This document shows positions 1 to 14,236 of a DNA stretch of 64,000 nucleotides, in pieces. The stretch is taken from NCBI RefSeq assembly GCF_001723175.1, contig NC_064653.1, forward strand, positions 434,001 through 498,000, given 5' to 3'. Numbering within the stretch: the first letter of the stretch is position 1; every line of letters starts with the position of its first letter. The position numbers and the translations under genes were made by a program. Under the pieces are notes generated by a model that saw only the letters and a list, made by a program, of their open reading frames with translations, searched no databases and was not told where the DNA came from. Source of the DNA: Penicillium oxalicum (lineage: Eukaryota > Ascomycota > Eurotiomycetes > Eurotiales > Aspergillaceae).

Positions 1-3000
1 AACGATTCACGCAGTCTATGAGGGGGAGGGGAGCAGTGGAATCGGGGGCATCAGTCAGGCAACCGGGGGAACATGTCTGCCTACCATGAACGAGTTGGAA
101 GAATAGAAGACGAGGTACGACCGATCAAAGAGGGATGGCTCACTGGAAGGCGAATCGCGGTCGAGTCGAGTCGAGATATCTAAAAGCGGCTGCCCATTGA
201 AAAGCCTCAAGACAGCGTGTACTCCTCCTCGTTCCAGTGAAGGTTTCTGGTCACCACGAGAGGCCGAAGCACGGAGCAATTGGGGGACGCCGGAGATAAC
301 CGAACACGCGGGCGATTGCAGAGATGCACGATCAACGGCGCAAGGAGTGAACGATATCAGTGAGGTCTAAAAAGACGGGATTGCAGACGAGAGGTTAAAA
401 GGATGCTCGGGGGCGAACATGCGTGAAGGAAGTGGGAGATGAGAAAAGCTGTCCCAATAGTAAATTGCCTCCGAACGATCACTTGAGAAGAGAGCGTGCC
501 GCCGTACGGGTACGGTGCTGGCCGTCCAGGTACCTAAGTACTCGCCGTATTCGCCCTGGGGACACACGCTTAGGGGGGAATGGCGGTACGTACCTCTTAC
601 GAGGGAGCTGACCCAGCCAAGGCCTCCCAACGCAGTTTAGCGTAGGAAACGTGGTGCTGTCCGGCCGGACGGTAAGGGCCATACCGTTTGGATGATTGGT
701 ATTGGGGGGGAAAAAAACGGGCCTGATCCGGCCACCGCGATCAGTCACTGGCCTTACCTGTATGGATCCGTTGTTGAGAGGACAGGATGTGGCAGTACTG
801 TACAACACCATACACATGTCCTGCACGAGTGCATTGGCCAGGGAGTACTATTGACCGGTGCAAGCGTCGCAGGTTATGGCCTTCGCAACCAGACCTGGTC
901 ACCTCGACGTGGAGCCAAAACATCTCGGGCTGGAACACAGCCGTGGTGCCTCGTTTACCCGGAGACTCACTGAGAAAGAATCAGAGTGAACGACTGTACC
1001 CGCAATACAGTGAAGGACCGAATCGTCAAAAAAAATCCAGTCTGCATGGGTGAGCTTCAACTCAGAGGGACTGCGAGCAGAAGGTTAGCGTGGGTCCTGT
1101 CCGAGACTGTCCTCCCGATAATGCCTATCAATGGAGCCTGAACCGGTACCTCCATGTGGACACTGAGACAGTATATTGAACGAGACAGAATCCATCCGTA
1201 TCCTAATAATAAATCCGTTGAGATCGAATCACTGATCGTGTCACTGTATCCGTGTCCAGTCCACTATCCAGATGCACAGACGCTCAGAGGGGTGTATCGT
1301 AAGGCGTGAGTGTGTATAATAATGTAACTTATGGCAGATCCCACTTGTCGAGGTGGATCCCCCCACGTCCAATGTACATGGACTCGCGGTCCCAGGAGCC
1401 AATCGACCGTCGTCGATTGTCGACTGAACCAGCCCAGACCATTCAAAGTGCTTCTCAGGTGAGCCTGAATGGTATAATGGTAGATGGCCTATCCGAAACG
1501 ATTGGCTGGTCGCCCTAGTCTTCCGGAACCGGTGTAGCCTCCTCAGTCTTGCCGCCACGCACTGGCTGTATCCGTCGTCCGCCCGGTCTTCAAGTGATCT
1601 CAACATTGGCTTCCCAGTTGGGGTGCCATCCAACCCGCGCTCGGGCGATAGAGTTTATGCAACAACAATGAGTGGATGAAGAATTCAATTATCGCGCAAT
1701 CAAATGGCTGGACGGCAGTGGCGCCAGGAATGATCTTTGTTGCCACAGGATACAAGAACCTTCGTCGGGTAGGTTCTCTTCCATTGAGGGAATGTCCACG
1801 GGGAGAAGATTCCACTGGAATAGAAAGAAACGGGTCTGTAGCCTTGTGCCGGCCAGTGGTGGAAATAGGCCGTTTTGGAGTGGTACATCACCGAGAGTGG
1901 ATTTTCACCAGCACGTTCCTTATTGGGATATATATTGAAATGAATGTGGTGTGCTGATTGGTTCATCAAGGTCCTGGTTCTTGCATGCATACATCGACTG
2001 CCATTACATGACCGCATATTGCTCACGGTTGTGTTACTGGGGAACACTATGATTGGGGCATGGAAGATATAGTACGTGCTATACATATGTACATTGCCCG
2101 GTATATATGCACGGTCTGCACCATGGAAGCTGCAACAGTACAATAGTCTGGTCTTCCCCGGGTATTCTGCAACCGTACCGAGGTGGACATGATGGCACGG
2201 GACCCGCTCATGTACCCTAGTCACTGAAACAAGCCAGTGGATGGTCATGATAAGAGATACTACAAAAAGATACGGGCAACCATGATAAGAATAGCTCAGA
2301 TATGGGAAATGTGTCACTCAAGTGACTGGTGCGATGATATTACACAATACACCCATACCTGAAAGGTGACAATTCTCCGTCTTATCACCCGATCGAGCCA
2401 AAATGGACCAGGGAATCAGACCAATATTACGATTGGATGCCTGAGGATCTGAGAGTGCTTACGAAAAGCCAGGACCAAGCTGGGCTCCCTAGTAGGTAGC
2501 TTGAGATTGATCCGAAGAGAACCCGGGAATCCAAAGCAGGTGATGAAGTATTGGGTCTGGTGCCCTCCTTCGGGTGCGGTACGGGCCTACCTAGGCCGTG
2601 GGAATAGGTCATAATGGGGACATTCGCTGGTGTTTGAGCGTGCAAAATTAAATCCCTCGTTTGCATTTATTTCCAGGATGGACCAATGCATGCCCATCGC
2701 CCTCGGTGAGAGACTGAGGTGACCACTCAAAGTATACCGGATGATGATGCTAGAACATGGAGCCGAGAATGGTCTCTGGTACTCAGCTGGTGACCATCAT
2801 TTGGTGCGACAACTCGGTCTGGTCCAACAGCTTACGGACCAGAAGCCAGTCGAGAGCTACGCTATAGCGAACGTCCCTCCTTCTTCTGGGGCATTTTATC
2901 CCAAAATTCGGCCCACCTTCACACGCACTAGAGCTCGCAATTACAGTACAGTCATACAATGTGTCTCTTCCAGCTGGAGTAAAGTGTTTGTCACCGGAGG

Positions 3001-6000
3001 TTCGTCCTGGACGGGCCTGGCTACAACCAGTGAGATTGCCAGTCGCCGCGTGACTGAAGCCCGGTCCGTCATGATCGACGGTAATGGACGAGCCGTAGGT
3101 ATGTATTGCCGTATGCACACTGGTCCATTCATTGTCCATCACGACATAATGATGGCTCAAGAGGGCTCGCGATCGGGTTACCATCCCCTCCCAAAAAGAA
3201 AAACAAAAGATTCAAGAGAGCGGCCAAGTCTCTCAGGGGGCAACCAAAGTTAATCATGATGATACGAGTGTGTTCATGCCTTCGCCAGGGCCTTTGGTCA
3301 TTCACTCGACCGACCGGTGGAGCGGGTTGAGCACCGTCGTGCTCAGTCCGCCTCCAGCCTCCAAAGTGGCCAGGCACCCAGTCTCCAAGCTGCACGGACG
3401 CTCCAATAGGCGAAAAGGATCCGCGTAAAAGGCACCCGAGGTGTAACAATTCAGGAAGAGACCATGCGCCCTTTTTGTGGGGAAAAGGCCGCGACCAAAG
3501 AGTGTGGAATCGATCTTTCATGCAATCATAGTTAATGAAATCTTCGCGTGTCTGGTATGGGGGATTTCCATCGTGGGCCGCGGGAGGAATGCAATCGTTT
3601 TCGCCAATCGAGGCCCACGGCCCGCAAGACCAAGGAAGTTTAAAGGTCCCTGCAATGGCCTTCTGGATTGTCTTGGATTAGAAGTTTCTTGGTCAGAAAA
3701 GGGCTATGACTGGACCGCCGAGCTCCCGAGGCCCCCGAGCCCCCGAGCATGGCGCAGGCGCTAGGGCGCAAGTCAGCCAAAGGAAGGAGTCTCCAGACCG
3801 AAAGGAGAAGTAAGCGTGGTGAGAGATCTTGCCGGTAAGTCCGGGGTAACGTGGCTGGCACACCAGGTGACTCGAGTCTGCTTCTCTCCACCGCCGGACC
3901 ATTTGCGCGGTGCCAGTTTGTTAGCGTCGAAAAATGATTGCAGTGGTCGCGAGACAGAGACCCAGAGAACCAGAATCTGTGTGGCGAAGCGCACATTGCC
4001 CCTTCTAGTAGGACTCGGTACTATCTCTGCAGGTACTAGCAGTAGCAGTAGGTACTCGGGAGGGCGATTCATGGTCGCGCGTTCCATGGGAGAGATTCAC
4101 AAGATACCCAGCGATTCATGGAAATGCACATGGCACGAGATGGAGAAAACGAGGCGAAATTCATTTCGCCATCCGCATCACCCCCAGCCACGCCTGATTG
4201 GACTCGCTGGTCGATTCCCGTCGAACTGGCGCCTGGGTCGTTGGGGGGGGGTTTTTTCTTTTGTGTTGCGCAGCCGCCCTTCGCATTCAGTTTCCTCCGG
4301 TAGTCCCCAAGCGCTCTTGGGCCCTGAACCTTATGATCCTCCCTCGACACTTTCTAGAATCATAACTCGCCTCTCCAAGCCACGCTTGTTCAGGTATTGG
4401 GTACCTCCAACGGAAGGGATTTTGTGAATCCACTGAGTGTGCACGAGGTGAGGACCCCGGCATAGATAGTGCAGCCATCGATTGGATCTGTGGCAGGTAG
4501 AGGCGACAGACTCAATTACAGCCGTCGCTAGATCGGGTTGGACTTGTTATTGCGGCTAGGATCTATGGACATTGATGGTGATCATGATCGCGATGGGTCA
4601 TGGTAAATCTGGGGTTGTGCCCCACCGCCCACGCAATGCATGCAATGAAATGGCAATATTCGCCGCCTTTACTCCTGTCTCGTGGTCTGCACTCTGCAGT
4701 ACCAGATTGACAACAGGATTATCTCGTCTCGCCTTTGGTCTGTAGATCGTGCCATATCCCTCGCCTGGTTGATGTGTCAACAAGATCACATCTCCTCGCT
4801 CCGTGGGTACCATTTTGAATGGCAATGAGAAGATTTCAGGACAGGTTCATGGACACTGTCGCTGACCCGAGGATCTGGGCGACAAATCTGGACATAGAGT
4901 ACGCCTGGGCACTTGTGGGTGAATGCATTCATGGTCTCTGGGTGCTCCCCGAGGTCCGTGGGCTGATGGGGGCTGAGGCGCCGGTGGTCTGTGGCCCATG
5001 GCCTGTGCTGTAGCGCAGATAATTCAGAATGAGTCAAGCCCCATGATTTGCGTCTGGCAGACAAGGGACGAATGATATCCAGGCGAGATCAGAGCTGCAT
5101 TGCACCAAGCTGCAGGCGTGCGGAAGCTCTTCCAGAGAGAAATTTTGTGGGCCCACGAACTGGAGGCTTCGGGCAATCAGCACGCGAGGATACTCCAACA
5201 CCTGTGGCCTCCAGCAGGTAGGCAAAGGTTCCAATCAATGTCAAGCATGTTGATTTCCTTCCATCAGTGGCCGCTCTCTGTCGAGAGTGGAGAAATTCCA
5301 GCGCTATCAAAGTGCTGCAACCACATGACCCGCTAGCTGAATGATCTAGCTGACGCTATCGATTGTATGTCAATAATCCCAGCGGTCCTTTCCTGCAAGA
5401 CATGCAGGACATTTCTCGCATAAAGTAGTTGATGGCCACTTCTCGGAGCCCTCTGAGGGCCATTCGAGACAGAAGCAAGTGGTACATGATGCTCCTCGAT
5501 TTTGACTGGAATTCAATCGTGTTCTACGAAAGACTCGTGTCAATTGCACAAGCAAATCTAAAGTCACTAGCTTTTATGATTCCAAGTATAACCTGTGATC
5601 CAGACAAGTAAAGGCCCGGTGGACTATTCTTCCATTCAATATCGTCTTAGTAGTCAAACCCATATCCCTACCCATCGCACACTCGTGTGGGGATCGATAG
5701 CGACGCATGAGTCGAATACTAAAATGACCTCTTTGTTTGAAGCAATGTCTCTCGTGTAGGCACCTGAAAATCAGACGTCCAACGACCGATCCAGAACTCG
5801 CGAGTACTTTATTACTAAAGTTCAATTCCATTCCGACTGACAATATACGACCTCTGACTCTATGTCCATCACAGAGCTCGCTGGATATCACGGGTGTATT
5901 TCGTATCTACTGTCCAATCAAGGGCCATCCACAACTCTACCTCGGGATAATTCAGATAGGCCATCATTTATCTGTGCAAGGAGTTTCGAAGACACCAAGA

Positions 6001-9000
6001 GGAGCAAAGATCTAAGAGAAAAAAGAAGAAAGAAATTCGGACCATTCCCAAAAGTGTAAATTATCTAGCCGCGCTTCGCGGATGATCGTCAGCTGGTGAA
6101 AGTCCCCAGACACTGCTGCATCAGTCTGGATCTCATAAAGCTCTGGAAATTCAATGAGCAGCACGAGAAGGCTTCGAACGACTCCCAGGTGCCCGGTTTT
6201 CAGGCTGCAGCTGGGCTTGGTCTGCAGGCTTCCGTTGTAAGACCGCGGTATATCATGTAGTTTGCCCTATATCCGGTGCATGCATAGGATAATATGCGAG
6301 TATCGTGCACGTTCTCAAGCCCCAAGCCGTCAACATTGGCGATATCCCCGAAATCCCGACCCAACGGCTTCCCCAGACATTATACACTATTGCAGTATGC
6401 GGATCTCTCGCTTCACCCGCTGTACAAAGAGCGCAAACTCGGTACCTAAAAAGGAAAAAAAAAAACCAGAAAGAAAGAGAAAAGAACGCTGCAGCTCCAT
6501 GTCCATGTCAGATGACTAAAAACAATATCCAGCAAGGGTTTGAGAAATTCTCCGAACTGTAGACTGATCTGGTCTCCCAACGTCCGTGCCCACATTTACA
6601 ACGATCAAAGAAATCAAGGAACGATCACTCCGTGGCCTGTGCATGGATCCTTGTACGCCGACGGATATCGGATTTGTTCCACATTTGACCGCAGCGCGAA
6701 GAGAGATGCACAAGTCATCGGACTTGGTTCTGACGAAGATCCATCCGTCGCCCGAATCCAAAAGACGAGGGATCAAAAGAAAGGACTTTTGTCCACGCTT
6801 CCTGTGTTTCGCCGTGAGTCTTGAACGGTCCCGTCATCTTAACTGACTTCAACATGGATTCCTCGGTTACTTCTGTATCCCTGCAGTGTATAACCGCATT
6901 TTCGTCCATTGCGTGGAGAACCCATGTTACCTACACAGCAGTACTAATGTGGGTATGTTCACATTGATTTCCATATTTGTACAGGAACTCGAGCTGAACT
7001 GCAAGCTCACGCATAACCCTCCCCCCATGCACATTTTTACAGGTACCTGGATCACGTATCCGTACTGGACGCGACGATCTCGTTGGCCTAGCCCTTCGGA
7101 CATGACTCGCTGCCGTTTTTGGCCCCCCGACCCATGATGCAAGATACCTGGGTGCGTGACAGCTTGCTCTCACAGCTCAGGGTGACATAGTCTCGCAGCG
7201 ATCCTGCCTCACCCTAGTGGATCTCGCTAATTTAGTCACAGTGTCCCTTGGTCGTCGGGACGTTGCGAGGGACTGTTCTGTCGGTTCCGGATGCACAGTA
7301 CAGCGTGCAGGTGCAGTGTTAGCTGCATTCATGTGGGTCGGGTGGCGAGTTGGAACGAGGACTAATCAGTACCCTCCCGTCCCGAGGTCCTGAGGTAGGT
7401 ACAAAATGCTATGCCTAATCCTAGTGGCCCGGTTTCTTTTTTTAGGGGGGGGGGATTGTTTCCAGTATGCATTCACGCGGTATTTGATTTGAGAAGGAAC
7501 AAAGAAAAGACAATCTACAGTTGGAGGAGAAAGACCAAATCCCGTGCCAACAGACGGCTGAGAGTGCTCAATGATCCCAATCAACGTCTCCGTCGGCAAG
7601 TTTGAACGTCAACGCTCCCGTCTCAAGCCCCTGTTTCGTTCCTTGTGTGTAAATGCAGAAAGATCCGGGGGAAATGCCATTACAAGGACTATTTATGATA
7701 CCTGCCATTTAAGCAATTGCTTGTAGTTCTTAGCAAGCTCACTCCTTCATCCCAGGCCAACATTATTGCCATGCATTGTTTAATCAGCGTCTCCGTACCA
7801 ACCTATCTAGTCTCCCGTCGAGTTTGAGCCAAGCCAGATAGGTTCCCATTATCTCGTCCCCAATGAATCTGGCGCGTGTCTTCCAGGAATGCTTTGGGAC
7901 TTCTTTGAACAAGCGGCGAGACAAGACTAGAGCTCCACAAGGGCTGGCGTCGTGTGTTTTCCACACAAGTTCAACTTGACGATCGCGTCGGTGCCCCCCA
8001 TCGATGATATCTCGTGCCAAGTCCTCTATCAAAAGCAAAGTGCTGTCCAAGGCTTGGAAGCGTAAGGTGTGGCTGATCGTATCCCCACGGAGGAGATGTG
8101 GTAGGCGCCAGATCATCGAGCCACCCACCCAGAAATGCCTTTAGAGAGGTGGCAATTCCACACATTTGCGAAGATCGCTGAAGGAGGAACTTCTGGAAGG
8201 CAGCGAGAGTCGGGTCAGCCACAGGTTGAATCTTGTCTTGGCTATGATTGCGCAGTGAATGTGGAGCCGAGAACAACACGTCGTATAGGACCAACCTCCA
8301 GGAAGATTCTGCGTCTTCGAGAAAAGAGCAACGTGTCTTTGACCCAGGGGAAATGATGGTTGGTCCTGTGGACTTCATCGAGACTCATGACATACAGAGT
8401 GATGTTACTCTACATGCGATTCTCGTGCCAAAGGGGATAGCTCGGAACGTGCGTCGAAAGCCGTATCAGAATACTCATCATGAGCAAATGACACAATTCT
8501 CCCTGCTGCCACATTCGGACATATGAACTGCGATGGTGGTGGCGAGTCGAGTCCCGCCTTCGTGGGATGCAAGATGCACGAAATCATAGCCCGCAGCTGT
8601 GGGAGATTGGCGTGAACATGAACAGGCTATCGGCAACATGATGGAACTCTTGAGCCAAATTTTTCCTCTTGTAGTATGTCATTAGTTGTGGAGTCTTGAG
8701 AACACTCTACGACGACACATTTTCTCCGATTTTCGAGCGATTATTCACGATCAGCGGGTGGAAAGAGCATAGGGTATCGCGCATCGTCTGTGCATCGACG
8801 GTCACGGCGATCATTTGCAAGGCCCATCGACTCCCGGTTCCATCACTCTTTCGCACCGTCCGGGTGAGCGCTAAATCAGTCCGATGCAACATTACCTACG
8901 GCCCTACACTTGACTTCTGCTGTCTGCTTGACGGGGTGGGGGCGCGCCTCCTGACCCCGAATGGGTCCACTCGAGAAAGCAGGTGGGCCGACCCCAAGAA

Positions 9001-12000
9001 ACACGGACTGGACCGCGCCGGCACAAGATACTAGAGCTGAGCGCGAAACAGGAGGATCCGATGGTGGCTTTTGATGCACACAAACATACACAGCTGGAGC
9101 CACACATCTCATAGACCGGGGGTGGTGGGAGACGGGCTCATAGATGATCTAGCCACCATCAAATCACAGTGAATGCCATACAACCACCTTCGCTTCCTGA
9201 CAGAGATCAACCGTCGCCCTTGCGCTTGTCCCGCGATATGCCGGTTTCACAGTGAGCCTGCCCATCCTTTGATTGGCTTGGATTAGGTGCACTTCAAGCT
9301 CAGATAATTCCGCATTCGAGGAAGCTTGAGCGATGCGCCGGGAAATCCCCCATTTGAGAGAAGTACTGACAGCGGCAAAAGGGATCTGTGCCATCATGAA
9401 CATCCACAGGGTACCTGGAGTTCTCTCTCAATGACATCGAAGGATGCTTGGCTGGAAAACGGTAAGTGTGTCAGGTACTGGACACTGAGTATGTCACTGG
9501 AGGCCTCGACTGTGGGGGGGGCAAGGGGAGTTGTGAATGCACGACGCTACCCAAACAGAGGTAGAACCAGACCCCCCCCCCGGCTGAGATCAGTGCCATC
9601 AGGAATGGTCCCAAAGCGGTTTGGGAATCGGAGAAATGCCGACCGTAGAAATAGGCTTAGCTTGAGACATTGCAGGACGATGAACTCTAGTCGGTCGCAG
9701 TGCATGATCAGCCACGGAACGTGCAGGCGTTGGAAGGCGAGAGGCAGCGAGATCTGATGCGAGGCGGGCCTGTCGTTTGTTGACCGGTTTCTACTCGTCT
9801 TGCATTAGCGGTATCGAGGACCTCGTTCATGTCAATACACACTAATTACCAGGGATTTGAATACGGATTTGAATACGCGATGGCGTTGCTGCGCGATGGT
9901 ACTGCGTGTCCGATACATCTGGCCAGGGGAAGAGGTTATGAAGACGCACAACGGTCATCACGGTCGTCTCGTCACTGACCAGTTTGTTACTACTACTTGG
10001 GTCCGACGAACGTGATTGAAGTCATGGTGGAAAGTGTTGTTTTTTCCCACTTGGAAAAAATAAAAAGGGGTGGGGGGGTATGTGCAGTATCTCATGCCTG
10101 TAAAAAGGGGACCAACATCGGTCTTCTTCTTACAATCATTAGAACTCCCCTACGATATAGAGATGTGGACATCAACGGAGGATGGCAAACCTCCTGTCGA
10201 GCACCGACCAGACCTTGGACAAACATCTAGTAGCGACTCGAGGAGCGACCAACCTTCCAAAGCTGCCTGGAGCAGGGACCTAGGTAATCGGACATTGATC
10301 TGTTCGGCCCTGACGCTTCCCGCCTTGATGTAGAGGACATGCAAGCCTCCATGGCAGTTTTTCCCAAAAGACAGCAACACTTTTCATTCTTCATTGTACC
10401 TCCTGCTACCGACTACCTAGTACCTCACTACCTACTATTTAGGTAACCCACCTCAGTCCATCGATTTTCTTGACACTCTGAGGATATACAAATACCTGGT
10501 ATAGATATGTAGACAGGACATGTGAACGAGCCACTGGACACAGTCCCATTCCCACTCGCAGCGGTCATCGGCCCTGTGTCCAGCGCGACGTTTCCCGTTT
10601 AGCAACATCATCTTATCTGGTAGAATATCCTTCCCACGAGCATCACTCTCCTGCATCATGTACTTCCGGCACCACCTTTTCAAGTCCAACTTTAAAAAAA
10701 AAAAAATCTATAGAGAAAGTAGATATTTCTGTGTCCACAAGAGATCACATTACCCATCACTCTCAACCTCGAACTTGAGATCTTCAACGCCATGCTCTTC
10801 CATTCCCGCTGTGCATCCATGCTATTTCGCCCCCCGTTATGCAAGTGATACCTCCGAGGGCCCATCTCACTCACCAATTCTGTTCTCCTCAACCAAAGTT
10901 CTACCCTGTTGCGTAATGGGTAGCCTTTTGGCCTTTGCCAGTCTCGCTCGGAAAAGCACTGCCCCGTCGATCGTCAACCCGACACCCCAAATAGAAAAAG
11001 AAATTATATATAGATAGATGGGTTAAAAAGAAAAACCTTCTCCGAGTCACGAACAACATTGATAAGCGTGATGTGCAAAATAACAGGTAGGATCTTGCGC
11101 CAATCAGATGAAATAGATACTTTGTCCGCATCCGACCTCTGGTAGGAGCATCGTTCAGATAGAGATCCTATGCCACAAGGCTCATTCCATCGTTCACAAG
11201 ATTGCCACAGTTAAGAAAATGCTCTCGATTAACACTACTTCCCCTGCTGTACGTAAGGTTCATTTATAATTATAATTCATCATAATGAACACAGTACTAC
11301 GGTCGTGCGTATCGAGGACTTGAACAACTCAAGTTCAAGTCGATTGTATGTGAAGAATGTATACACCACCCTCAAAATTGCGAGCCGAAATATTCGCATT
11401 TTTGATGGCGCGGTTTCACTTCTCTTCTTTTTCTTACAAAGCCCATTCCTCCCTCCGACCCCTGAGCCTATGCAGGTAGGACATGATCTCGGTTACCCTC
11501 GAAAAGACAGACACACCGATTGATCGGCAGTGACTGTGTGGGCGCAGCATGGGCTTGAGTGAAAGTACTTATCTACATGTACTACATAGGTAGTCGCAGA
11601 CCCAGTTTGTATGTCGTCTACGGTAAGTTGACCCTACGCTCTTGCCCGTGTCGAGCCGACGTTATCATCGAATGAGGAGACAACGTATCTCATGACCTAG
11701 TATGAGACGCTGGCAATGGTGTCATGGATGCTGGCTCATAGTGCTATCCGAGGAGTTGCCCCGAGAGAGACAGTGTGTCGAAGGGCTGGCGCTTGAGCAT
11801 TTTGGGTTCTGACTATCTGCAGTATCTTTTTGGTTTTCTCTTTGTCATACCATCATTGATCTGATAAAGCTCTTGGAACTTTCGAATCAAAGCGACATTT
11901 TTACATTCGTAGATAGTAAAGGCTGTTCCAACGATGGTGGGGTTCGACAAACATGAGAGTTTGAAGATTCATATGAATTATAAGGTTGATATTCGAGATG

Positions 12001-12593
12001 AAAAGAGCGCAGGTCTGTATAGAATGCGAGGGGAAAATCCTGGTTGGGCCTTTTTTTGCCCCCTCATCAGATCTTCCTGCAAACACGTTGGTATTGCACT
12101 GAGATGATATTGAGATACTAAGATACACCTGACAGAGAGAGCCAAGGTGCCCGCCGCCAGGCAGTCGTCGTGATTTGTTTGAGCGTAACGACGGATGATC
12201 GTTGTTCATCACCACAATCGACGACCCACACAGCCTTGATGGTGACAACAAAAAAGTTCAGCGACCTGTCAATGACTGATGAAATGTGACCTTTCAAAGA
12301 AGCATTCTATCTGCTGTACGCCCGCCAAAGAAACATGCCGATATGGACAAGAAGATCAAAGATGAGAAAAAAAAAGGATAAAATATTTCATTCATTTGCC
12401 CCCACCATCAATGCAGGTTGCGGTTATGGAGCTGAAGACTCTGGGTGAGTGGGAGACGAGTCGGTCCATGCTGGACTCGAGAGGTATATGAGAATAACAT
12501 CACACATGAAAGTCTCGTTTTGAGATCATTTTTGTTGTCGTTTCAGTCTTGGTTCAAAAGAAGAACCCAAGTTAGGGCAGGCCTGGACCTCGT
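1..12593. other. Long stretch without a supportable gene
   Basis: No open reading frame here shows a recognisable domain, and no set of short frames can be joined with good splice signals into a convincing protein. The longest frames (about 200 codons near 1700-2317 minus and 3816-4427 plus) have the erratic composition of chance ORFs. The sequence is not visibly AT-rich, so it does not look like a strongly RIP-mutated island. Short words of the TAGGTA/TACCTA type recur (for example near 530, 4010-4060, 7390, 10410-10440 and 11580). A weak trace of possible decayed coding sequence lies at 7784-8378 on the minus strand. Confidence 0.6.
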
Positions 12594-14236
12594 CTAGACA
12601 CTGATAGTCTTGAAGACACTGCAGGAGAAACCCCTTGTTAGCATACGGTGCCTTGACACACGAGAACAAATCACTTCAATCGACGATGCATACCTGAAGC
12701 CGTTACCACCGGTCGCCATTAGCGTACCCGGCATCTGCTCTTGCCAGTGTACCTCCTTGACCGACTCCATGTAGTGAACAAAGAGCAATTGAGGAGGAAT
12801 ATCGGCCATGCCTGCCTGTCGGCTTTCCTCGTCATCCAGCTCGACTGCCAGATCCCACAAAGTGACGGTGTTGTCAGCAGAGCCAACAGCCACAACACTG
12901 TCATCCGTGGGGTGCCACTCAATGCTGGTGACGGGCTCCTTGTGGAAGTCAAAGGAGGCAACTGGAGAGGCGCGAATCCGCCCAGCATTGTTAGGTTTCC
13001 AGTGGCGCAAGTCCCAGACCGCCCATTGTCCATCATCTGCGCCGGTTGCCAACAGGTGGAAGGTCTGATTCGACCAGCTCATGACGTTGACATCAGTGTT
13101 GGAAATGTGCACATCCACAGCCGGCTTGCGAGACTTGGACCGTACATCCCAAACCTTGACACTACCGTCACTGCTCGCGGACGCAAACACGTTCTTCTCG
13201 TTGGGGGACCATTGCAGCTCCTCGACAGATGATTGATGACCGGTAAAAGGTCGGGTGTCGGTCACCCAGCCTCCGCCTTCGGTTCGAGTAGTCGCATAGA
13301 TCAGACCGTCGTTGTCACCAGTCAAGAGCTTCCCCAGAGGCTGTAATGGCGACCAGTCCAAAGCATAGCCCTCGGCCTTGTGCATGCGCAGCGTGGACAG
13401 AGGCTTGGACGCCGAGGGCGGGAGGACCGTTCCCGGGACATCAAAGCTGGCGAGATGCGCGGTGACGTCGTGGATCAGAACTTGAGAATTCTCCAGCATG
13501 GTTGCAGTCAGGGTTTGAGGGGGTTTTGAGTAATCTGCTGACTGCGAGGGGGTCTGGTGGCAGCGAATGCGGTTGGTCGTTGAGCCTAGTGGGATCGACT
13601 TGTGCTCAAGGATGGGCTCGCCCATGTCGTCGTCCGAGTCGGACTCTTCGTCGGAGTCCTCTCCGTCTCGCTCCATCTTACTCAAGCTGCTCATCTTGAG
13701 CACCATCAATTCGTTGTCCTTGGCGCGGGAGCCCTCGGCTTGGGTGCCTGCCACGGCGTAGACGGTAGCAGGGAAAGTCTTCCGGTTGTCACCGAGCGAG
13801 TCGCGCACAATGTCGAAGGACAGGCAAGGCCAGGGCGTGCTGAGAGTGTGCAACATATCATAGGTGGACGGATCGGGCGAAAGAGTCTCTCCTGGCGCCA
13901 ATTTTGTCCGTCCAGGAATAAAGGTCTGTTTGTCGACATCCATCGCCTCTGGAATGGATTCACATTTCCATTAGAGCGTGTTCCTCGCTTCGACGGTGAT
14001 TTGCATCTGCACAGAGTGATCCCTCGAGTTGACTCACCTCGCTCTTCCTCCTCCCGCTCAGCATCCGGGCGACCGTCGACGCCAGCCTCGAGGATCTCAT
14101 CCTCGCTCTCAAACTCATCTTCAAATTCGTCCTCAAACTCCCCCACTTCGTCAGCCGGCGCATCCACCATTGGGCGCTCGCCGGCCTTGAGCGCAGCCGA
14201 CTGCTCGTCCGCAGCATCTGCCGATCTTTTGGACAT
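12594..14236 (-). CDS. rrb1: Ribosome assembly WD40 protein Rrb1 (GRWD1 family)
   Basis: Predicted CDS is complement of 12594-12618, 12694-13948 and 14038-14236, giving 492 residues. The start is the ATG at 14236 (MSKRSADA), followed by a very acidic stretch (residues about 25-60, runs of E/D), then a conserved N-terminal WD40-associated segment (TPWPCLSFD, about residue 100) and WD40 repeats with VKVWDVRS, WAVWDLRHW and VTLWDLAVE blade ends. The protein ends FKTISV, and this tail is only reached if the last intron is removed, which supports the third exon. Family knowledge: yeast Rrb1 and human GRWD1 are nuclear or nucleolar chaperones of ribosomal protein L3 needed for 60S assembly. It is divergently placed from tem1, with about 750 bp between the start codons. 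Confidence 0.93.

Noticed and set aside
1700..2317. 205-codon minus-strand ORF
   Set aside because: No domain, erratic composition rich in His/Tyr/Ser/Cys, and no splice or homology support. Treated as a chance frame.
3816..4427. 203-codon plus-strand ORF
   Set aside because: Arg/Ser/Pro-rich chance composition, running through a G run and repeat-like GTA words. No motif.
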